35,923 nucleotides of DNA, from positions 1 to 35,923 of the forward strand of contig NZ_CAJFCI010000089.1 in assembly GCF_904061905.1 (NCBI RefSeq). Reading direction: 5' to 3'. Of the stretch, positions 7,311 through 15,518 are shown piece after piece. A program made the position numbers and the translations under genes. The stretch is from Zestomonas carbonaria (GTDB lineage: Bacteria; Pseudomonadota; Gammaproteobacteria; Pseudomonadales; Pseudomonadaceae). Within the stretch, counting starts at the first letter, position 1, and each line of letters opens with the position of its first letter. The notes under the pieces are model-generated. The model made no database searches, was not told where the DNA came from, and worked only from the letters and a program-made list of their open reading frames with translations.

Positions 7311-9827
7311 ATGGCACCCCCTAGAACAATGACGTCGAAAAATACCCTCAACCCACTGGCCGCCATGATCTTCGGCGGAACCGTGGCGCTGCCCGCCGTT
7401 GCGGAGAGCTTCGATGAAGGCGTGGTTTTCAACGACGCCTTCCTGCCGGAGGACTCGCGCCACCTTGACCTGAGCCGCTATGAAAAAGGCAACCCGGTGC
7501 TGCCGGGCGGCTATCGCGCGGACCTGGCCCTGAACGGGCGGTTGGTGGGGCGCCGGGACATCCGCATCGCGGACGGACGGGATGGCGGCAACGCCCATGT
7601 CTGTTTCGATCGCGCGCTCCTGGAACTGCTCGGCGTGGACCTGGGCAAGCTGCCGACGGAGATCGGCTCCGATGCCTGCCAGCGCCTGCCCGACCTCATC
7701 GACGGGGCGAGCGTCACCTTCGATCCGAGCCAGCAGCGCCTGGACGTCAGCCTTCCCCAGGCGTCCCTGCGGAGCAACGCGCGCGGCTACGTCAGCCCCG
7801 AACTGTGGGATCGCGGCGTCACCGCCGGCATCCTCGGCTACGACTTCAACGGCAACCGCAATCGCACGGATTCGGGGAGTTTCGACTCGGCCTACCTGGG
7901 CCTTTCCGCCGGCTTCAACCTGGGCGACTGGCGCTTGCGCCACAATGGCTCGCTGTCCTGGCATCAGCGGAACGGGCGGGACTACCAGAGCCTCGATGTC
8001 TACGCCCAGCGCGACGTCACCGCGCTGAAGAGCCAACTGACCCTGGGCGAAGCCAACACCCGGGGCGAGCTGTTCGACAGCCAGGCCTATCGCGGCGTGC
8101 AACTGGCCAGCGACGACCGCATGCAGCCGGAATCCCGGCGCGGTTATGCGCCGGTGATCCGTGGCATCGCCCGCACCAGCGCGCGGGTGAGCGTGCGGCA
8201 GAACGGCAACCTGCTGTACGAAACCACGGTGGCGCCGGGTGCCTTTGTCATCGACGATCTCTATCCCAGCGGCTACGGTGGCGACCTCGATGTCACCGTC
8301 CACGAGGCCGACGGCAGCGAGCAGGGCTTCCAGGTGCCCTATGCCTCGGTGAGCCAGTTGCTGCGCCCGGGCACGACCCGCTACAGCTTCGTCGCCGGGG
8401 AAACCCGCAACCATTACATCGACGAGCAGGCCAACCTGTTCCAGGGCACCGTGCAGCGCGGCCTTGGCAACAGCTTGACCGGCTATGGCGGCGTACAGGG
8501 CAGCGACGACTACCAGGCCGTGATGGCGGGCGCGGCCTTCGGCACGCCCATCGGCGCCCTGGCGGTGGACCTGACCCGGTCGCGGGCCGCCCTGTCCCAT
8601 GGCCGGCAGAGCGGAGAAAGCCTGCGGCTGAGCTACAACAAGAACATCCTCGCCACCGGCAGCAACTTCGCCCTGGCAGCCTATCGTTTCTCCAGCGAGG
8701 AATACCTGGGCCTCGACGACGCCCTGCGGATCATCGATGCGCAAAGGCGCGGCCTGGACGACTCGCTGATCGGCCGCCCGCGCAGCCGCCTGTCGCTCAC
8801 CGCCAACCAGAGCCTGGGCGACTACGGGCAACTGGCGCTGACCGGCTTCAGCCAGAACTACTGGAACCTGCCGGGCAGCGACCTGCAGTACCAGATCGGC
8901 TACAGCAGGCAATTCGGCAGCATCACCTTCGGCGCCAACGCCAACCGCACACGCATGGGGTCGGGGAGCATGCAGAACAGCCTGCTGTTCAGCATCGGCA
9001 TGCCCCTGGCGTTCGGCAGCCAGCGTCCGCAACTGTCCGCGCGACTCGCCCGCGACGCCAGGGGCGACTACAGCGAGCAGGCGGCCCTCAGCGGCTCGGC
9101 GGGCGAGGACCGGCAGTACCGGTATGGCCTGACCGTCGGCCATGAAGGCGGCAACGATGCCCTGAGCACTTCGCTCAGCGGCCAGTACATCGGCTCCAGC
9201 GCGATAGTCGGGACCACCCTGAGCCAGGGCCAGGGCTACCGGAGCCAGTCGCTGAACCTGAGCGGCAGCGCCGTCGTCCATCCGGGCGGAGTGACCCTGA
9301 CCCCGTACCGTGGCGACACCCTGGCGGTGCTGGGGGCGGAAGGCGCGGCCGGCGCCAGGGTGGTCGGCTATCCCGGCCTGGCGCTGGATGGCCGTGGCTA
9401 CGCTGTGCTGCCGTACCTGCGCCCCTATGAGCTGAACGAAGTGGCCATCGATCCCAACGGCACTCCGCTGGACCTGGAACTACAGGAAACCAGCCAGCAG
9501 GTCGCGCCGCGCGCCGGTGCCGTGGTGCTGCTCCGCTACGCCGCGCTGGACGGCCAGGCCCTGCTGCTGCGCGCCACCCAGGAGGATGGCCGGCCATTGC
9601 CGTTCGGCGCCAGCGTCACCGACCCCAGCGGCGCCACGGTGGGCATGATGGGGCAGGGGAGCCAGCTCTACGCGCGGGTCAAGGCGGACACGCGCCGGCT
9701 CGAGATCGCCTGGGGAGAGCGGCCGGACCAGCGCTGCAGCCTGGACCTGGATAGCGGCGCCGAGGCCGACGCAGTGTGCCGCACGTCGGCCCCGAACCTT
9801 GAAACCGATGGAGACCGACTCCCATGA
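7311..9827 (+). CDS. Outer-membrane fimbrial usher (PapC/FimD family)
   Basis: The usher is a 24-strand outer-membrane pore that assembles and secretes the pilus. From the ATG at 7311 it has 838 residues, normal for the family. Visible parts are the signal peptide (ending LPAVAES), the N-terminal chaperone-binding domain with FNDAFLPEDSRHLDLSRYEKG and LPGGYRADLALNG, the beta-barrel with plug domain, and the C-terminal domains ending with a Cys-containing region (RCSLDLD). An alternative ATG at 7329 gives a tidier signal peptide (MTSKNTLNPLAAMIF); AGGAG at 7293-7297 is closer to the first. The gene overlaps the next by 4 bp (ATGA), so usher and tip protein are translationally coupled. Confidence 0.92.
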   Translation: MAPPRTMTSKNTLNPLAAMIFGGTVALPAVAESFDEGVVFNDAFLPEDSRHLDLSRYEKGNPVLPGGYRADLALNGRLVGRRDIRIADGRDGGNAHVCFDRALLELLGVDLGKLPTEIGSDACQRLPDLIDGASVTFDPSQQRLDVSLPQASLRSNARGYVSPELWDRGVTAGILGYDFNGNRNRTDSGSFDSAYLGLSAGFNLGDWRLRHNGSLSWHQRNGRDYQSLDVYAQRDVTALKSQLTLGEANTRGELFDSQAYRGVQLASDDRMQPESRRGYAPVIRGIARTSARVSVRQNGNLLYETTVAPGAFVIDDLYPSGYGGDLDVTVHEADGSEQGFQVPYASVSQLLRPGTTRYSFVAGETRNHYIDEQANLFQGTVQRGLGNSLTGYGGVQGSDDYQAVMAGAAFGTPIGALAVDLTRSRAALSHGRQSGESLRLSYNKNILATGSNFALAAYRFSSEEYLGLDDALRIIDAQRRGLDDSLIGRPRSRLSLTANQSLGDYGQLALTGFSQNYWNLPGSDLQYQIGYSRQFGSITFGANANRTRMGSGSMQNSLLFSIGMPLAFGSQRPQLSARLARDARGDYSEQAALSGSAGEDRQYRYGLTVGHEGGNDALSTSLSGQYIGSSAIVGTTLSQGQGYRSQSLNLSGSAVVHPGGVTLTPYRGDTLAVLGAEGAAGARVVGYPGLALDGRGYAVLPYLRPYELNEVAIDPNGTPLDLELQETSQQVAPRAGAVVLLRYAALDGQALLLRATQEDGRPLPFGASVTDPSGATVGMMGQGSQLYARVKADTRRLEIAWGERPDQRCSLDLDSGAEADAVCRTSAPNLETDGDRLP

Positions 9828-10933
9828 ACTGCCTGCGAATCCTGCCGGGCTTGATCCTGTTCACGGCAGCCTCCGGTGCCTGGGCGGGGAGTTGCAGCTA
9901 CAACGCGGGCAACCCGACCGGGAACGCCCCGCTGATCGCCACCATGCCCCTGGCGGTCGGCAGCATCACCGTGGGGCGTGATGTTCCGTTGGGGACCGAG
10001 GTGTATCGGCAGACCTTCCATCCATCGAGCAACTTTCGGATCTTCTGCCCGTCCTCGGTGGCCGCGATCATCCGTTCCAGGACGTTCGCGGAAACCCCGT
10101 TGCCGCTGAGCGGATGGTCCGGCTCTCCCTACGGCGGACGCGTCTACGAAACCGGCGTGCGGGGCATCGGAGTCGTCATCCTGCACGAGGGCAAGGCGTT
10201 GCCGCACCATCAAAGCCCGATGACCAACCAATGCGGCGGCCAGACGAACTGCAACTGGACTGCGCTCGCGAGGCTGAATGCATTCGACCTGTCCTTCATC
10301 AAGATCGGCGAGGTGCTTCCCGGCGTGATCCAGGGCGCGTCCTTGCCAACGGCGCAGAGCGACTGGACCACCGGCAGCGCGTTGACCTTGTTGCGGATGA
10401 GCGTTTCCGGCGCCATCGGCGTCGTTTCCCGGACCTGCAAGACGGCGGACGTCCCGGTGGAGCTCGGCACGCACCAGGCTCGCGACCTGAAAGGCCCCGG
10501 CAGCGCCACGCCATGGAAGGACTTCGAGATCCGGCTGCTCGACTGTCCGGCGTTCCATGGCTACTACACGAGCAGCGGGCCCATCTGGTATCCCAATGGC
10601 GACAGCACGCCGGGCACGCCGACCGGCAACGTCCTGCGCTACCGCCTGGACCCCACCAATGGCGCCATCGACATGCTGGGTGGAGTGATCCGCCTGAATG
10701 CCAGCGCTCCGGGCGGGGCGGCTGCGGCGACCGGCATCGGCATCCAGATCGCCGACCGCAGCGGCACGCCAGTGCCCTTGAGCACCTTGGCGAAAGGCCC
10801 GGATGTAGCGTCCAGCGGCAACGAAGGAGCGAGCTACAGCATTCCCCTGCGGGCCCGCTACCTGCAGACGGGCAGCACCGTCACCCCGGGCCCGGCCAAC
10901 GGCGCGGTGACCTTCACCATCGACTACCAGTGA
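9824..10933 (+). CDS. Two-domain fimbrial tip adhesin/minor subunit
   Basis: The 369-residue protein has a signal peptide (about 1-21, SGAWAGS), an N-terminal domain of unknown fold with paired cysteines (about 22-200), and a C-terminal pilin domain (about 205-369) ending AVTFTIDYQ, the chaperone-binding strand seen in the major pilin. Being twice pilin length and last in the operon is typical of a tip adhesin such as FimH or the last genes of cup loci. The receptor-binding domain has no recognisable ligand signature. It overlaps the usher gene by 4 bp. It converges on the mpaR-like gene with a gap of 6 bp. Confidence 0.82.
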   Translation: MNCLRILPGLILFTAASGAWAGSCSYNAGNPTGNAPLIATMPLAVGSITVGRDVPLGTEVYRQTFHPSSNFRIFCPSSVAAIIRSRTFAETPLPLSGWSGSPYGGRVYETGVRGIGVVILHEGKALPHHQSPMTNQCGGQTNCNWTALARLNAFDLSFIKIGEVLPGVIQGASLPTAQSDWTTGSALTLLRMSVSGAIGVVSRTCKTADVPVELGTHQARDLKGPGSATPWKDFEIRLLDCPAFHGYYTSSGPIWYPNGDSTPGTPTGNVLRYRLDPTNGAIDMLGGVIRLNASAPGGAAAATGIGIQIADRSGTPVPLSTLAKGPDVASSGNEGASYSIPLRARYLQTGSTVTPGPANGAVTFTIDYQ

Positions 10934-10939
10934 AAACCT

Positions 10940-12412
10940 TCAGAACGAGCGGAGCATCCGCCCGAGCAGTTCCATCGCCTGTTCGCTGCGGGTGTTCCAC
11001 GGGTAGCCGTAGTTCAGTCGCGCGCAGTTGGCGAAACGCCGGGTGGCGGAGAAGATCGGTCCCGGCGCCAGGCTGATGCCCTGGGCCAGGGCCTGCTGGA
11101 ACAGTTGCAGCGAATCGACCGTTTCCGGGAACTCGAACCACAGGAAATAGCCGCCGGATGGCCGCGTGACCCGCGTGCTGGCCGGGAAGTGCCGCGCCGC
11201 CGAGGCCAGCATGGCGTCCTGCTGGGCCTCCAGCGCATGGCGCAGCTTGCGCAGGTGGCGGTCGTAGCCGCCGTGCTGCAGGTAGTCGGCGATGGCCGCC
11301 TGGGCCGGCACCGAGGGGGAAATGGTGGTCATCAGCTTGAGCCGGCCGATGCGCTCGGCGAAACGCCCGCCGGCCACCCAGCCGACCCGGTAGCCGGGCG
11401 CCAGGCACTTGGAGAACGAGCTGCAATGCATCACCAGGCCGTCGCGGTCGAAGCTCTTCACCGGCTTCGGCGGCTGGTTGTCGAAATACAGCTCGGCGTA
11501 TACGTCGTCCTCGATCAACGGCACCTGATGCGTGTGCAGCAGTTCGTAGAGCGCGCGTTTCCTGTCCTCGCTCATGCTCGCGCCGAGCGGGTTCTGCAGG
11601 TTGCTCATGCACCAGCAGGCCTTGATCGGCAGGCGCGCCAGGCTGTCGGCAAGGGCCTCCAGGTCCATGCCCTCGCGCGGGTGCACGGGAATCTCCACCG
11701 CCTTGAGCTTGAGCCGCTCCAGAACCTGCAGGGTGGCGTAGAACGCCGGCGCCTCGATGGCCACCAGGTCGCCCGGGCTGGTGACCGCCTGCAGGCAGAG
11801 GTTGAGCGCTTCCATGGCGCCGTTGGTGATCACCAGTTCGCCGGGCGGCAGCATCACCCCGCTGACCATGTAGCGCAGCGCCAACTGGCGGCGCAGGTGG
11901 CCATTGCCACCGGTCATGTCGGCGATGATTTCCTGCGCCGGCATGTCGCGGATGCTCTGCGCCATGGAGCGGGCCAGGCGCGGCAGGGGAAACAGGTCCG
12001 GCGAAGGGAAGGCCGAGCCGAACGGCACGGTATCCGGGTCCTTCAGTGAGTCGAGCACCGAGAACACCAGTTCGCTGACATCGACGTCGGTGGTCTCCGC
12101 CTGGCGGCGGGCGATCTCCGGCTCGTGCAGCGGCCGCTGCGCGTGCTCGCGGACGAAGTAGCCGGAGCGCGCGCGGGCGACGATCAGACCACGGTCCTCG
12201 AGCAGGTAGTAGGCCTGGAACACCGTGGACGGGCTGATGCCGTAGGTGCGGCTGGCATGGCGCACCGACGGCACCTTCTCGCCGGGGGCCAGCACGCCAC
12301 GGCGGATCAGTTCGGCAACCTCGTCGGCGAATTTCTCGTAGCGCTTCATCTTGTCCTGGTTCAGATGGGCTGGCGATATGCGCCGGTACTTTACGAGGCG
12401 TTCGGCTTTCAT
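10940..12412 (-). CDS. mpaR: MocR/GntR-family PLP-binding transcriptional regulator, MpaR-like
   Basis: The 490-residue protein joins an N-terminal GntR winged HTH (about 22-95, with EKVPSVRHASRTYGISPSTV) to a fold-type I aminotransferase-like domain (about 120-485). The PLP-anchoring stretch is SSFSKCLAPGYRVGW, with the Schiff-base lysine in SFSK; NLQNPLGASM and DDVYAELYF are family motifs. It follows ccoG in the same operon, 9 bp away; its GAGGT ribosome site overlaps the ccoG stop. An internal ATG at 12349 would remove 21 residues. The context (ccoG, PA4130-like reductase, ccoN4) matches PA4132, reported as MpaR, which drives ccoN4 during cyanogenesis. The symbol rests on that match and I cannot verify identity. 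It is the likely reader of the shared direct repeat described at 13904, 16763 and 34341. Confidence 0.85.
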   Translation of the reverse strand: MKAERLVKYRRISPAHLNQDKMKRYEKFADEVAELIRRGVLAPGEKVPSVRHASRTYGISPSTVFQAYYLLEDRGLIVARARSGYFVREHAQRPLHEPEIARRQAETTDVDVSELVFSVLDSLKDPDTVPFGSAFPSPDLFPLPRLARSMAQSIRDMPAQEIIADMTGGNGHLRRQLALRYMVSGVMLPPGELVITNGAMEALNLCLQAVTSPGDLVAIEAPAFYATLQVLERLKLKAVEIPVHPREGMDLEALADSLARLPIKACWCMSNLQNPLGASMSEDRKRALYELLHTHQVPLIEDDVYAELYFDNQPPKPVKSFDRDGLVMHCSSFSKCLAPGYRVGWVAGGRFAERIGRLKLMTTISPSVPAQAAIADYLQHGGYDRHLRKLRHALEAQQDAMLASAARHFPASTRVTRPSGGYFLWFEFPETVDSLQLFQQALAQGISLAPGPIFSATRRFANCARLNYGYPWNTRSEQAMELLGRMLRSF

Positions 12413-12421
12413 GCGACTACC

Positions 12422-13837
12422 TCAGCGATTGATCGGCGCGACGAAGGTGCTTTTTGCGCTGACCCGGCTGGCCGGATCGTCGACGTCGACCACTTCGAAA
12501 CGCAGCGTCTGCGAGCTGCTGGCGGGCCGCTCGGCCGCGAGCGCCACGCTGACCGGCACGTCGAGGATCTCGCCGGGCGACAGCAGCAATTCGCGGCTGC
12601 CGTGCAACTCGAACGGCGCGCCGTCGACCAGATCCACCCGGTAACGGTGCGGTTGCTGGGTCTTGTTGATGACCTTCAGGCTGTAGACGTTCTCGATCTG
12701 CCCGGCACTGTTCTCGCGGAACAGGCCACGGTCGCGGGTGACGTCGAGGGAGATCAGCGGGCGCGCATCCAGGGCCCAGACGAAGGCGCCGATCATCAGC
12801 ACCAGCGCCGCCGCGTAGCCGACCAGGCGCGGGCGCAGCAGATGCGTCCTGCCGCCGGCCAGGGCGCTTTCGGAGGTGTAGCGCACCAGGCCACGGGCGT
12901 AGCCCATCTTGTCCATCACGCTGTCGCAGGCGTCGATGCAGGCGCCGCAACTGAGGCAGTCGAGTTGCAGGCCGTCGCGGATGTCGATGCCGGTCGGGCA
13001 GACCTGCACGCACAGGGTGCAGTCGATGCAGTCGCCCAGGCCCTCGGCCTTGTAGTCGCTGCCTTTCCTGCGCGGACCGCGACCTTCGCCACGGGCGGCG
13101 TCGTAGGAAACGATCAGGGTGTCCTTGTCGAACATCACGCTCTGGAAGCGCGAGTAGGGGCACATGTGCAGGCAGACCTTCTCGCGCAGCCAGCCGGCAT
13201 TGAGGTAGGTGGCCAGGGTGAAGAAGCCCAGCCAGAAGGTGCTGCCGGCGCCGAGCTGGAAACTCAGCAGGTCGTTGGCCAGCTCGCGGATCGGCGTGAA
13301 ATAGCCGACGAAGGCCAGCGCCGTGACCAGGCTCACCGCCAGCCACAGGCCATGCTTGGCGGCGCGGCGCAGGACCTTCTCCAGGGACCAGGGCGCGGCG
13401 TCGAGCCTGATGCGCTGGTTGCGCTCGCCCTCGGTGAGCTGCTCGATGCGCATGAACACCCAGGTCCACACGCTCTGCGGGCAGCTATAGCCGCACCAGA
13501 CGCGGCCGGCGAACACGGTGATGGCGAACAGGCCGAAGGCGCAGATGATCAGCAGCGCCGAGAGCAGGATGAAATCCTGCGGCCAGAAGGTCGCGCCGAA
13601 GATGTGGAACTGCCGCGCATCGAGATCCCAGAGCACCGCCTGGCGGCCGTTCCAGTTCAGCCAGGCGGTGCCGAAGAACAGCAGGAACAGAAAGCCGGCG
13701 CCATACAGCCGCAGGTTGCGGTACAGGCCGGTGAAACTGCGGGTGTGGATCGGCCCGCCAGCCTGCGCCGGCGTCAGCCGTATGGGGCGGGCCGGGTCGA
13801 TCGTCTCGACGATCTTCACGGGGATGCGTTCAGTCAT
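12422..13837 (-). CDS. ccoG: Cytochrome cbb3 oxidase assembly protein CcoG (FixG/RdxA-type)
   Basis: This is a 471-residue polyferredoxin of the inner membrane that helps reduce copper for insertion into cbb3-type oxidases. It has several transmembrane helices (for example around FLFLLFFGTAWL, FILLSALLIICAFGLFAI and LGFFTLATYL), a YSCPQSVW motif, two cytoplasmic [4Fe-4S] ferredoxin motifs (CIDCTLCVQVCP and CLSCGACIDAC) and a C-terminal FixG Ig-like domain (about 355-470). Length is normal. GAGG precedes the ATG. It is first in a two-gene operon with the MocR regulator, and the shared direct-repeat operator lies 66 bp upstream, so it is probably induced together with ccoN4. Confidence 0.93.
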   Translation of the reverse strand: MTERIPVKIVETIDPARPIRLTPAQAGGPIHTRSFTGLYRNLRLYGAGFLFLLFFGTAWLNWNGRQAVLWDLDARQFHIFGATFWPQDFILLSALLIICAFGLFAITVFAGRVWCGYSCPQSVWTWVFMRIEQLTEGERNQRIRLDAAPWSLEKVLRRAAKHGLWLAVSLVTALAFVGYFTPIRELANDLLSFQLGAGSTFWLGFFTLATYLNAGWLREKVCLHMCPYSRFQSVMFDKDTLIVSYDAARGEGRGPRRKGSDYKAEGLGDCIDCTLCVQVCPTGIDIRDGLQLDCLSCGACIDACDSVMDKMGYARGLVRYTSESALAGGRTHLLRPRLVGYAAALVLMIGAFVWALDARPLISLDVTRDRGLFRENSAGQIENVYSLKVINKTQQPHRYRVDLVDGAPFELHGSRELLLSPGEILDVPVSVALAAERPASSSQTLRFEVVDVDDPASRVSAKSTFVAPINR

Positions 13838-13903
13838 GGCGGAGCCTCATCAGAGCTTTCTAGGAATGAGGCGAATGGTCCGCGCAAGACTGATCGCGTA
13901 ACA

Positions 13904-13936
13904 GATTCAGATCGAACGATAAAAAGCGGATCAGAT
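13904..13936 (-). promoter_or_regulatory. MpaR-type direct-repeat operator, copy 1 (ccoG-mpaR promoter)
   Basis: Read toward ccoG this is ATCTGATCC, 15 nt, ATCTGAATC. The half-sites point the same way, with 24 bp between their starts. The downstream half ends 66 bp before the ccoG start. Copies with identical 15-nt spacing lie before the nitrite/sulfite reductase gene and ccoN4. Direct repeats are typical of MocR-family operators, and the cognate gene is in this operon, which implies autoregulation (inference). Confidence 0.7.
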
Positions 13937-14063
13937 GGAATGGCTCTTGAGGATGTTGCTGTCGTGATGCATAACGATTTTCCACCGCGTGGTTGGTCAC
14001 GGCGTGCGTTTCGCTCACGTGGTGAGGACCGATTACTCTCCAACCGGACTTGAAAACCAGCCA

Positions 14064-14444
14064 ATGGACAAGATGGCCGCAAAGTTCCGTTTTGAAGCAA
14101 GACTGCGTCGTCCAGCCAAACAGGGGAAGGACGCCCCCTGGGCCTTTCTGATTCTGCCCAAGGCTGCCAGTGACGGGCTTCCGCGGCGTGGCAGGACGAC
14201 AGTGGAAGGCACCCTCAATGGCCACCCGTTCCAAGCCACGCTCGAGCCGGACGGGAAGCTCAGCCACTGGCTGAGGGTGGACAGCGAGCTGCTCGCAGGT
14301 GCCGCTGTGGAAATAGGCGACCTAGTGTCGCTGGAGATTGCCCCCGTGAAGCGAGAACCGGAACCGCAGGTGCCGGCCGACCTCCAGTGCGCCGTTGGCG
14401 GCGGGGGAGGAGGGGTGATGACTGATCACTCCCACCGACGTTAA
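14064..14444 (+). pseudogene. DUF1905 protein, probably 3'-truncated or frameshifted
   Basis: From the ATG at 14064 (or 14073) the 126-residue product matches the DUF1905 beta-barrel fold: FRFEARLRRPAKQGKDAPWA, FLILPKAASDGLPRRGRTTV and EGTLNGHPFQATLEPDGKLS. Relatives normally continue after the ADLQ stretch into a YdeI/OmpD-associated helical domain that contains a conserved aromatic/W motif. Here the frame runs through a G-rich tract near 14399-14416 and ends in CAVGGGGGGVMTDHSHRR, unlike the family. The ribosome site is poor. I read it as a truncated gene at the edge of a rearranged patch; a genuine short DUF1905 protein is the alternative. Function of the family is unknown. Confidence 0.55.
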
Positions 14445-14540
14445 CCCGGAAATCATATGGACGGACCGCCTCAAGCCCGGCAAGGTGACACCTTTTCAGG
14501 CCAAGTAGCGCCATCCTACCGTCATCTCCGGAGTTCGCCC

Positions 14541-14954
14541 GTGTCCAGCAAAGAACAGATCGCCGCCTTCATCAAGACCGAATTCCCCCAGGCCCGGGTC
14601 GTCATCGAATCCGTCGGCGACAAGAGCGCCATCGTCGCGCAGGAAATCGGCGAATCCGACCTGCGCCCCGGCGGCACGGTGTCCGGGCCGACGCTGATGG
14701 CGGTGGCGGATGTGGCGCTGTACGTGGCGGTGCTGGGGGAGATCGGCATCGTGCCGTTGGCGGTGACCACCAGCCTGACCATCAACTTCCTGAGAAGGCC
14801 GGAGGCCGGCCGGCGCATCATCGGCGAGTGCAAGCTGATGAAGGTCGGCAAGACCCTCGCCATCGGCGAGGTGTCGCTTTATTCGGAAGGCCGTGAAGAG
14901 CCGGTCGCGCATGTGGTGGGCACCTACGCGATCCCGCCGGCGCATCTGCGTTGA
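14541..14954 (+). CDS. PaaI-family hotdog-fold acyl-CoA thioesterase
   Basis: The frame from GTG at 14541 (CCGGAG 10 nt upstream) encodes 137 residues. The segment GGTVSGPTLMAVADVALYVAVLGEIG is the hotdog helix with the conserved G-x-x-x-G-P and D-x-A pattern of the PaaI/YbgC-like thioesterase superfamily; the following strands are TTSLTINFLRRP and GRRIIGECKLMKVGKTLAIG. Such cytoplasmic proteins hydrolyse acyl- or aryl-CoA thioesters; the substrate cannot be told. Codons 41-82 (14661-14787) are present again, nearly unchanged, at 15934-16060. I see no operon partner; it lies between a damaged gene and a toxin remnant. Confidence 0.82.
   Translation: MSSKEQIAAFIKTEFPQARVVIESVGDKSAIVAQEIGESDLRPGGTVSGPTLMAVADVALYVAVLGEIGIVPLAVTTSLTINFLRRPEAGRRIIGECKLMKVGKTLAIGEVSLYSEGREEPVAHVVGTYAIPPAHLR
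14661..14787 (+). repeat. 127-bp direct repeat, copy A (inside the thioesterase gene)
   Basis: This segment begins CTGCGCCCCGGCGG and ends ACCATCAACT; it recurs in the same orientation at 15934-16060 with three mismatches in 127 bp. Here it is in frame inside an intact gene, so this is the parental copy. The two copies bracket the toxin remnant, 1273 bp apart. Confidence 0.95.
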
Positions 14955-15109
14955 TGGTCGGTATGCCGAACACGATCACACTTTCGGAGGTTCTTGCCGG
15001 GCTTTAGGAAAGCCCTCATTGGAGGTTGTCCGTCGGTACTGATGCCATGGGCACTCCTGCCAGCGCCGCTGGGCGAGGCATGGAGCGTAACCGCCAATGA
15101 GGGGAAACC

Positions 15110-15518
15110 ATGGCTTACATCATCAGGGAGGGCGACCCCACGACCACGGGGGGAGTCGTGCTCTCCGGCGCCTCCACCTTTACGGTCGATGGCCGGGCAG
15201 GACACCATCGTCACGTTCCCCGCCGATTCGGGCGTGCCGCCGCTGTATCTGGTGTTTGCCAAGCCTGCGTTTCATAAGGCACCTAAAACATTGGCGGCAT
15301 TTCCAGATGCCATAGGGGTTAAATTCAAGACATCAGTTCACGGAGGCGGCGGCCTTCGCAGGCGCTGGAAAGACCGAAAGGGAAGGATCTACGAATGGGA
15401 CAGCCAGCATGGCGCTGTCGAGCTATACGACAGACAGGGCCGACATTTAGGTGAGTTCGATCCGGTTACAGGCGAGCAAACCAAACCCGCCGGCCCAGAA
15501 AGAAGAGTAGAAAAATGA
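15110..15518 (+). pseudogene. Remnant of a PAAR / S-pyocin / colicin-E3-type rRNase effector (internal deletion with frameshift)
   Basis: The start, with a good GAGGGG site, gives MAYIIREGDPTTTGGVVLSG and then ASTFTVDG, the N-terminus of a PAAR spike-tip domain. At about 15190 similarity jumps to another frame (15189-15518), GQDTIVTFPADSGVPPLYLV, the end of a Pyocin_S translocation domain. It then runs into a complete colicin E3-type cytotoxic RNase: GGGGLRRRWKDRKGRIYEWD, SQHGAVELYDRQGRHLGEFD and PVTGEQTKPAGPERR. The E3 catalytic residues D, H and E (D-x2-H-x3-E in WDSQHGAVE) and the C-terminal Arg are retained; this class cuts 16S rRNA in the decoding site. The PAAR frame stops at 15277 after 55 codons, so the toxin frame is out of phase with its start. 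Expression of the nuclease alone from the unsupported ATG at 15189 is unlikely but not excluded. The ancestral protein was probably a type VI secretion effector. Confidence 0.82.

Noticed and set aside
14994..15188. In-frame upstream extension of the E3-type toxin frame
   Set aside because: It reads MPGFRKALIGG... with no family similarity, has no ribosome site, and runs antiphase through the PAAR start; the true ancestral start is the PAAR ATG at 15110 in another frame.
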